A stretch of DNA of 64,000 nucleotides, from positions 62,001-126,000 of the forward strand of contig JAFRJE010000023.1 in assembly GCA_017432425.1 (NCBI GenBank), in the 5' to 3' direction. Both the position numbers and the translations under genes were made by a program. This stretch comes from Candidatus Saccharimonadota bacterium. Lineage in GTDB: Bacteria > Patescibacteriota > Saccharimonadia > Saccharimonadales > Saccharimonadaceae. Below, in pieces: positions 58,906 through 64,000 of this stretch. The notes under the pieces were generated by a model. It searched no databases, was not told the DNA's origin, and worked only from the letters and a program-made list of their open reading frames with translations. Every line of letters starts with the position of its first letter. Position 1 is the first letter of the stretch.

Positions 58906-60270
58906 ATGGCAAATCTAGAAGATATTGTAAGTTTATGTAAGCGTCGCGGTTTTATTTTTCCGGGTTCAGACGTTTATGGCGGTTTCGCCGGAACGTGGGA
59001 CTTTGGACCGCTCGGCGTGATGCTAAAAAGAAATTTAATGAATCTTTGGTGGAACTTTTGGGTCGAGAAGCGCGATGATATTTTTGGTATCGACGCGGCG
59101 ATTTTAATGAACCCGAAAACTTGGGTCGCCTCCGGTCATACCGCGACTTTTGCCGACCCGCTCGTTGAGTGTAAAGAATGTCATGGTCGTTTTCGCGCCG
59201 ACAAACTCGCGGACGGTTTAAACGAGTCCGTAACGACCGAAGGATTTTTAAAACTAAAAATAAAATGCCCGACTTGCGGAAAAGAGAATTGGGGTCCGAT
59301 TCGAAAGTTTAATATGATGTTCGAAACCCATGTCGGCGCCGTCTTGCCGGACGATTTAACTAGCGAATCCTCGAAAGAGCTCGTCGAACGCTCAACTGCC
59401 TATCTTCGCCCAGAAACTGCGCAAGGAATTTTTACGAACTATAAAAACGTTGTTGACGCGTTTTATCCCGACTTGCCGTTTGGTCTTGCTCAGCAAGGAA
59501 AAGCATTCAGAAACGAAATTTCTCCGCGCGACTTTATTCTCCGCGACCGCGAATGCTCCCAAATGGAAATCGAATATTTTGTTAATCCAAAAACTTGGGA
59601 GTCTGAGTTTGAAAAAATCCTCGGCGAATACCGAACGTTCCTAACCGAAAAATTAGGTCTAAAAAAATCCGACTTAACCGAAGTTGAAGTCCCCGCCGCC
59701 GACCGCGCGCATTATTCAAAACGAACGGTTGATATTATGTATAAATATCCTAACGGAGAAGAGGAGTTGATGGGGATTGCCTATCGAACTGATTTCGATT
59801 TGAAAAATATCGAACGCGAATCCGGGAAGTCAATGGAATATCGCGACAAAACTTCTGGCGAAGTCTTTGTCCCGCACGTTATCGAGCCATCAATCGGCGT
59901 TGAACGCGTTTTTCTTGCTATTCTAGCTAACGCATACTCCGAAGAAAAAGTCGAGGGGAAGAATGAAACTCGAACCGTCCTGAAACTTCCGGAATTGCTT
60001 GCGCCATACAAATTCTGCGTTTCGCCGCTTCTAAAAAATAAACCTGAGCTAGTTGAAAAAGCGCGCGAAGTTTATGAATTCTTGAAAGAAAAATATACGT
60101 TCGTGACCTGGGACGATTCTGGAAACATCGGAAAACGTTACCGAAAGCAGGACGAAATCGGAACTCCAAAGTGTGTCGTTGTCGACTTCGATACGCTCGA
60201 CGACGGAACCGTAACCGTTCGCGACCGCGATTCTGCGGCTCAAATTCGCATCAAGCCAGAAGAATTATAG
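58906..60270 (+). CDS. glyS: Glycyl-tRNA synthetase (single-chain, alpha2 type)
   Basis: A 454-residue class II synthetase of the archaeal/eukaryotic-like single-chain form. Motif 1 region FVYPGSDVYGG-like start (GSDVYGGFAGTWDFG), a zinc knuckle (CKECHGR, CPTCGKE), motif 2 with GLAQQGKAFRNEISPRDFILR, RPETAQGIF, and the anticodon-binding domain at the C-terminus (KFCVSPLLKNKPEL). The gene ends in a strong terminator shared with ppa. Confidence 0.96.
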   Translation: MANLEDIVSLCKRRGFIFPGSDVYGGFAGTWDFGPLGVMLKRNLMNLWWNFWVEKRDDIFGIDAAILMNPKTWVASGHTATFADPLVECKECHGRFRADKLADGLNESVTTEGFLKLKIKCPTCGKENWGPIRKFNMMFETHVGAVLPDDLTSESSKELVERSTAYLRPETAQGIFTNYKNVVDAFYPDLPFGLAQQGKAFRNEISPRDFILRDRECSQMEIEYFVNPKTWESEFEKILGEYRTFLTEKLGLKKSDLTEVEVPAADRAHYSKRTVDIMYKYPNGEEELMGIAYRTDFDLKNIERESGKSMEYRDKTSGEVFVPHVIEPSIGVERVFLAILANAYSEEKVEGKNETRTVLKLPELLAPYKFCVSPLLKNKPELVEKAREVYEFLKEKYTFVTWDDSGNIGKRYRKQDEIGTPKCVVVDFDTLDDGTVTVRDRDSAAQIRIKPEEL

Positions 60271-60280
60271 AACTCAAAAA

Positions 60281-60307
60281 AATAACCCTGCTCTAGGGTT
60301 ATTTTTT
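60281..60307 (+). terminator. Bidirectional terminator between glyS and ppa
   Basis: AATAACCCT and AGGGTTATT form a nine-pair stem with a five-base loop, and T-runs follow on both strands, so it can end both convergent genes. Confidence 0.9.
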
Positions 60308-60318
60308 ATGTTTTGTTT

Positions 60319-60963
60319 TTATTCTTCCGCAGCTTCTTCGATTGCTTTTTTCAGTTTTTTAACCCCCGCTTTAACGGCTTTCTTCGCAGTATCAACCCCT
60401 GCTTCAATATCGCGTTTTGCTTTTAGCTCTGGATGTTCTTCAATATAACGTTCAATCGACTCCTCGATTACTTTTTTAGCAGTCTTAACGTCGGCAAATT
60501 CTTTAACCTCAGTCGTTCCGGGCTTCTTTAAATCTTTATAATGGTTAAAGTGGAACTCAATTTGCTTAATTAGCTGTTTGGGCAAATCTTCGAGCGTTTG
60601 ATAGGCGTCGCCATTATTTCGGTCGTCCGCCGGAACCGCAATGATTTTATCGTCAACTTCCCCGCCGTCAACAAATTTCATTACGCCAAGAATCCGCGCT
60701 TTTGTCCAAATTCCCGTCGTTAGAGGTTGGTCAGTAATCAAAAGAACGTCTAGCTCATCGCCGTCTTCGTCGATTGTCTGCGGAATAAAGCCGTAGTTAC
60801 ATGGCTTCGCGAACGCCATCGGCTCAACTCGATCGAGCATAAAACAAGCGTGCTCTCTATCCCATTCGATTTTATGATTGCTTCCAGTCGGGATTTCGAC
60901 AACGACATTAATTTCGCCTTTTTTATAGTCACCCGGCGTTAAGACTTTAATAAAATCAGCCAT
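60319..60963 (-). CDS. ppa: Soluble inorganic pyrophosphatase with a Lys/Ala-rich tail
   Basis: A 214-residue family I pyrophosphatase. The metal motif DGDELDVL is present and the core ends at about 170, the usual length. A further 40 residues (RDIEAGVDTAKKAVKAGVKKLKKAIEE) form a basic amphipathic helix not found in typical PpA and may bind membrane or nucleic acid. AGGAG precedes the ATG. Together with the membrane pyrophosphatase at 42531 it gives two routes for PPi. Confidence 0.95.
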   Translation of the reverse strand: MADFIKVLTPGDYKKGEINVVVEIPTGSNHKIEWDREHACFMLDRVEPMAFAKPCNYGFIPQTIDEDGDELDVLLITDQPLTTGIWTKARILGVMKFVDGGEVDDKIIAVPADDRNNGDAYQTLEDLPKQLIKQIEFHFNHYKDLKKPGTTEVKEFADVKTAKKVIEESIERYIEEHPELKAKRDIEAGVDTAKKAVKAGVKKLKKAIEEAAEE

Positions 60964-61011
60964 AAAACTCCTTTTTGTTTATATAATATATAGAATATAT
61001 TATATACTATT

Positions 61012-61689
61012 TTAGAGTTTGTTGACGGATTTTGCGACGTAGAGGATTGAGGGGAGCTTCGGAACGATATCTTTAACACGTGAAACGGTCTTTAAATCCG
61101 AACTCAAAATCAGACGCATTAGTTTAATTTCGGAAGCGGTAATATTGCCGCCGATTTGTTCTTTTAGGGCTAGTTCAGTCGAATCCCAAATATAAGTTTT
61201 AAACGGATCGAGTTCATTTCCGTCAATATCTTTGACTAAGTTAAATTGTTCGCCGGAGACTCGCGCAAAATTAAACCAAAACCAAGTTTCGACAAGTTCG
61301 GGATTTACGCCAACGTTTAAGGCAGTCAGGATTTGATGAGTTAAGTCAAAAAACTCCGCGCCCGAAGTAGCTTCGGCGGCTTTTTCGACTTTTTTCAAAA
61401 CGAGACTACCGAGTTCTAGTTCTTCGAGTTTTAGAACGATGTTTTGGTAAGCTTCGAGCATTTTCGCAGAAGTTAAAATTCCGAGTTTATTGTTTATTCC
61501 TTCATGAACCGTAACTTCGGAAAGGCAGAACATTTCGATTCCGCCGGCGAGCTTCGATTTTTCTTTACGAACACCTTTCGCAATACAGGAGATTAAACCC
61601 TTTTCAGTCAAGAGGTTTAAAATACGGTCGGATTCACCGTAGTTAGTTCGCCTTAAGACAATCGCTTTAGTTCGTATATCGTTTGACAT
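61012..61689 (-). CDS. recO: DNA repair protein RecO
   Basis: A 225-residue RecO: the OB fold with IVLRRTNYGESDRIL, a helical domain, and no Cys4 zinc site, as in several shorter RecO proteins. It loads RecA with RecR. Its start overlaps the response regulator gene by 23 bases, so the three genes histidine kinase, response regulator, recO are one unit. Confidence 0.9.
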   Translation of the reverse strand: MSNDIRTKAIVLRRTNYGESDRILNLLTEKGLISCIAKGVRKEKSKLAGGIEMFCLSEVTVHEGINNKLGILTSAKMLEAYQNIVLKLEELELGSLVLKKVEKAAEATSGAEFFDLTHQILTALNVGVNPELVETWFWFNFARVSGEQFNLVKDIDGNELDPFKTYIWDSTELALKEQIGGNITASEIKLMRLILSSDLKTVSRVKDIVPKLPSILYVAKSVNKL

Positions 61690-62035
61690 AAGATATAATC
61701 TCCTTCGGGGTCATCTCTTCTTTCTTTAGTATACCCTTTACGCCATAAATTTTTAAGTCTTTTTCCTTAAAATCGAGACTAGAAATTAAAATAATCGGGA
61801 TTTTCATCGTGTCGGGATAGGTCGCGATTTCGTTTAGAAAAGAAAAACCGTCAAAGCCAGGAAGAAGAACGTCGAGAAAAATTAAATCTGGAAGCGGTTC
61901 GGAATCGAGCGCCGACATCGCTTCGGGAATATGGTGGAAAATTTTAGTTGTTGTGTTTTTTACAACAGAGAGCACCCGAGAAACGCACTCAGCCATTAGT
62001 TCGTCGTCGTCGATTATATAAATTAGTTTTCGCAT
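61667..62035 (-). CDS. Stand-alone receiver-domain response regulator
   Basis: A 122-residue receiver: acidic pair D9-D11, phosphorylated Asp55 in FLDVLLPG, Ser85/86 and Lys104 as the switch and active-site Lys. There is no output domain, so it must act by binding a partner. It lies six bases after the histidine kinase gene, and its end overlaps recO. Confidence 0.92.
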   Translation of the reverse strand: MRKLIYIIDDDELMAECVSRVLSVVKNTTTKIFHHIPEAMSALDSEPLPDLIFLDVLLPGFDGFSFLNEIATYPDTMKIPIILISSLDFKEKDLKIYGVKGILKKEEMTPKEIISYVKRYTN

Positions 62036-62041
62036 CGAGGT

Positions 62042-62734
62042 TTAGCTTTCGTTAAAAAAGGAAGTTTGCGCTGAGACCGGGAGAGAGATGTAGAAACTAG
62101 TTCCGTCGCGATGACGAACGGCGCCGACGTCGGCACGCATAAAGCGAGCGAATTTTGAGGCAATAAAAAGTCCGAGACCGGAAGAATCCGGACGGAGAGA
62201 AATTTGGGTCGGAGCTTCGAGAGAATTGGTTTTTAGTTTTTCATAAATAGTCTTCGGAAGAGCAGGTCCAAAATCGCGAACTTCGATCTTTACTTTTCCC
62301 TTTTCGTCTTTCAAAGTCAAGGTTGAGCGAGCGTTTTTCGCGGAATAGCGGAGGGCATTAGAAGCGAAGTTATAAATGATTGAAAAAAGTAGTTCGCGGT
62401 TCGCAATTACGAGGCGGGATTTGTTTGAGAATTTTGTAACAAGAGTTTTTTCTGAGAAACGATAAAGATATTTTAGCTCTTCTTCGACTTCGGAGCAGAC
62501 GTTGCGGACGGAAACCGGTTCGAGCTCGAACAAGCCATCTTCGAGGCGAGCGATTTTTGTTAAGTCATTAACGGTTCGGAGGGCACGTTCGGAGACGCCG
62601 ACGATTTCGGACTTGATTTTTTCTTGTTCTGAGGCGGAGGAGGCAAAATCGAGAGAAAAAGTTAGTTGGCGAATCAAGGACAAAGGCGCTTTTAATTCAT
62701 GCGCAACAATACTTAAATTAGAGACCTCCGACAT
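62042..62734 (-). CDS. Soluble histidine kinase without a sensor domain
   Basis: A 230-residue kinase that starts directly with the dimerisation helix: the phosphorylated His12 in VAHELKAPL. The ATP domain has the N box (NFASNALRYS), G1 (VRDFGPAL) and G2 (DSSGLGLFI). It has no membrane span and no sensor. Its input may come from another protein. An AAGGAG site overlaps the ORF6N stop upstream. Confidence 0.92.
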   Translation of the reverse strand: MSEVSNLSIVAHELKAPLSLIRQLTFSLDFASSASEQEKIKSEIVGVSERALRTVNDLTKIARLEDGLFELEPVSVRNVCSEVEEELKYLYRFSEKTLVTKFSNKSRLVIANRELLFSIIYNFASNALRYSAKNARSTLTLKDEKGKVKIEVRDFGPALPKTIYEKLKTNSLEAPTQISLRPDSSGLGLFIASKFARFMRADVGAVRHRDGTSFYISLPVSAQTSFFNES

Positions 62735-62736
62735 CG

Positions 62737-63381
62737 CTACTTAATCTCCTTAATTCTGTTTAGAAGATTTTCATTTTCTTCTATTTCCTTAAATTCGGAA
62801 ACAGCGAAACATTTTTTACCCGCATCCTTCAACGAGGCGCCAATATGAAAAAATTTTTTATCGTCTAGAATCAAAAAACGATCGTGAAAATTAGATGTTT
62901 TATAGAGTTTTATGGTTGGATATTCAGAGTTAAATTTAGCAATATCAATTTCTGTAATTTTTGTAGTTGGGAGAGTATAGACGCAAACAAAAACTCCCCC
63001 ATTTTTTTTCGATAAAATATCCAAAGTTTCTAAAGAAATGTAATTATCTATCAGAATAAGTTTTCGTTTTGCTTTTTTAATTAGACTAGCTAAAAAACTA
63101 TAAGCGTCGTAGATTGACTTCAAGTTTAGCTTGTCTCCGTTATTTGAGGTTCCATTTTGGAACCTCAAACTGTCGAATTCATTCTTATTTAGCTGAAAAC
63201 AAAATGATTCTGGAAATCTCTCTCTATTCCTAGTAACAGTTTTATTAAGATATTTCGTTTCTACTTTGTATAATTTAGCCAAATCACTATCTAGAATAAC
63301 TTGTTTGTCCCTGATAATAAAAATCGAATTACGAATATCATCCGCAGAAACAATTCCGACTTCTTTTTTTACCTCCGACAT
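62737..63381 (-). CDS. ORF6N-domain protein with a phospholipase D-like C-terminal part
   Basis: A 214-residue protein. Residues 10-85 form an ORF6N domain (IFIIRDKQVILDSDLAKLY, RFPESFCFQL), a DNA-binding module common in phages and mobile elements. The C-terminal part (LILIDNYISLETLD, FHDRFLILDD, FHIGASLKD) is the PLD-like module that usually follows it. Low GC and mobile-element character contrast with recO and the kinase downstream. It ends two bases before the kinase start. Confidence 0.88.
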   Translation of the reverse strand: MSEVKKEVGIVSADDIRNSIFIIRDKQVILDSDLAKLYKVETKYLNKTVTRNRERFPESFCFQLNKNEFDSLRFQNGTSNNGDKLNLKSIYDAYSFLASLIKKAKRKLILIDNYISLETLDILSKKNGGVFVCVYTLPTTKITEIDIAKFNSEYPTIKLYKTSNFHDRFLILDDKKFFHIGASLKDAGKKCFAVSEFKEIEENENLLNRIKEIK

Positions 63382-63425
63382 AGGTCAATTATAGCAAAAA
63401 AGCTAAGAAGAGTTTAGATAAAAAA

Positions 63426-63728
63426 CTATATATTAAAGATAATTATAGGTATTATGATTATGCTGAATAATCCGAGAAGAAATTCAAAAACACTACTGTT
63501 AGCTTTTGCGCCGTGAATTAACAGCACTATGGAGAGAGGGATGGCGTAAAAATTAAGTATTATTATAGCTAAAACGCAAAGTCCTAGAGTTAAATTTTCT
63601 CCGCTTGGCGACAAAGGCCCTAGATTCGGAATGATAAAACTTAAAATTCCTTGAATTATTAAATCGATTATTAAGGTAATATGTAGAATTCTAGGAAGGT
63701 CATTCGGCTTGATAAGCTCTTTGCTCAT
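63426..63728 (-). CDS. Small three-span membrane protein
   Basis: A 100-residue protein with three hydrophobic helices (ITLIIDLIIQGILSFIIP, GLCVLAIIILNFYAIPLSIVLLI, FEFLLGLFSIIIIPIIIF) and few charged residues. No family recognised. AT-rich like the ORF6N gene downstream, so the two may have arrived together. Confidence 0.65.
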   Translation of the reverse strand: MSKELIKPNDLPRILHITLIIDLIIQGILSFIIPNLGPLSPSGENLTLGLCVLAIIILNFYAIPLSIVLLIHGAKANSSVFEFLLGLFSIIIIPIIIFNI

Positions 63729-63746
63729 GGTTAAATTATAACATAT

Positions 63747-64000
63747 TTAAATTTCAATCAGGCCGCTTTGGAGGTCTTTTTCGATTTGTTTTTTATAACG
63801 TTCTTCTTCGGAAAAAATGCAACCGCAGTATTTTTGCATATACATTCCGAGTTCGCGGGCTTTTTTCTGACCCTCGCGGAAGCCAACGCGAAAGTCGCGA
63901 TAAAGAAATTTTACGCCGGAGAGTTCGGCAAGTTCCTCGCAGACTGCTTTTAACTCTTCGTGTTTTTGGTATGGCGAGACAAGGAGGGTTGTTGAGAAAA
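63747..64000 (-). CDS. queH: Epoxyqueuosine reductase QueH, C-terminal part (runs off the window)
   Basis: The last 84 codons are visible; the 5' end lies beyond the window. The blocks STTLLVSPYQKHEEL, VKFLYRDFRVGFREG and YMQKYCGCIFSEEERY are typical of QueH (DUF208), including the CGC pair. QueH reduces epoxyqueuosine to queuosine in tRNA. No other queuosine gene is in the window. Confidence 0.9.
   Translation of the reverse strand, partial: FSTTLLVSPYQKHEELKAVCEELAELSGVKFLYRDFRVGFREGQKKARELGMYMQKYCGCIFSEEERYKKQIEKDLQSGLIEI

Noticed and set aside
1-64000. CRISPR arrays, insertion sequences, integrases, prophage genes, rRNA
   Set aside because: No regularly spaced repeats, transposase or integrase frames, or rRNA segments were seen in the window.

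Overview
This window reads like a compact, low-to-moderate GC genome of a Candidate Phyla Radiation (Patescibacteria) bacterium, most likely a Saccharibacterium (TM7). That placement is inferred from the gene set: a gatCAB operon, LemA-HtpX, a QueH end fragment, an orphan CofE-like ligase, anaerobic NrdD/NrdG, short versions of UvrC and of the rRNA dimethylase, a large share of the coding capacity given to signal-peptide or membrane-anchored surface proteins, and no biosynthetic operons. Genes are tightly packed and often overlap by a few bases. TGA is used as a stop, so the code is standard.

Layout. 1-4843: the start of a WxL-like surface protein, then an AT-rich island with a RloA/RloB (AbiL-type) pair, a second AAA ATPase with a HEPN-like tail, and a divergent gene of unknown function. 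4860-7800: anaerobic ribonucleotide reductase behind a promoter with a textbook tandem NrdR-box pair. 7832-16394: surface and membrane genes, including a P-type cation ATPase and a secreted cutinase fused to a von Willebrand A domain. 16500-25016: dCMP deaminase, uracil-DNA glycosylase, a bactofilin-like membrane protein, a gat operon with an extra HEPN-like membrane protein, and uvrB. 25166-30608: a surface locus of three DUF916-like proteins, two WxL-like proteins and one VPNTG-tailed protein. 30751-41432: tRNA-Leu, a peptide-binding protein, secG, a short uvrC, eno, a ligA without its zinc-binding cysteines, htpX and lemA. 41559-51930: tRNA-Gly, a lysozyme-like protein, membrane pyrophosphatase, a GNAT-PduL fusion, CofE-like ligase, tRNA-Phe, hisS, an Erm/KsgA-type methylase and a DsbA-like pair. 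52102-57599: an orphan small RNA, tRNA-Cys and tRNA-Leu, and a 1717-residue adhesin-like protein. 57706-64000: rarA, glyS, ppa, recO, a two-component pair without sensor or output domains, an ORF6N protein and the end of queH.

Three features are not explained by ordinary gene calling. First, at least twelve genes have a TATAAT-like -10 box 6 to 9 bases before the start codon, the signature of leaderless mRNAs. It also settles several start codons (eno, cofE, uvrB). Second, three gene-free intervals (24910-25058, 46708-46846, 52102-52206) each carry a promoter, a foldable body and an intrinsic terminator but match no RNA family I recognise; they are candidate new small RNAs. Third, the DUF916/WxL-like locus resembles the WxL surface complexes of Firmicutes but appears here in a putative CPR genome, with membrane-anchored partners.

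Together the window suggests an anaerobic or facultative, host-dependent cell that keeps DNA repair (uvrB, uvrC, ung, ligA, recO, rarA), translation and pyrophosphate handling, and uses many of its surface genes for contact with a host cell, including a candidate lipolytic enzyme.
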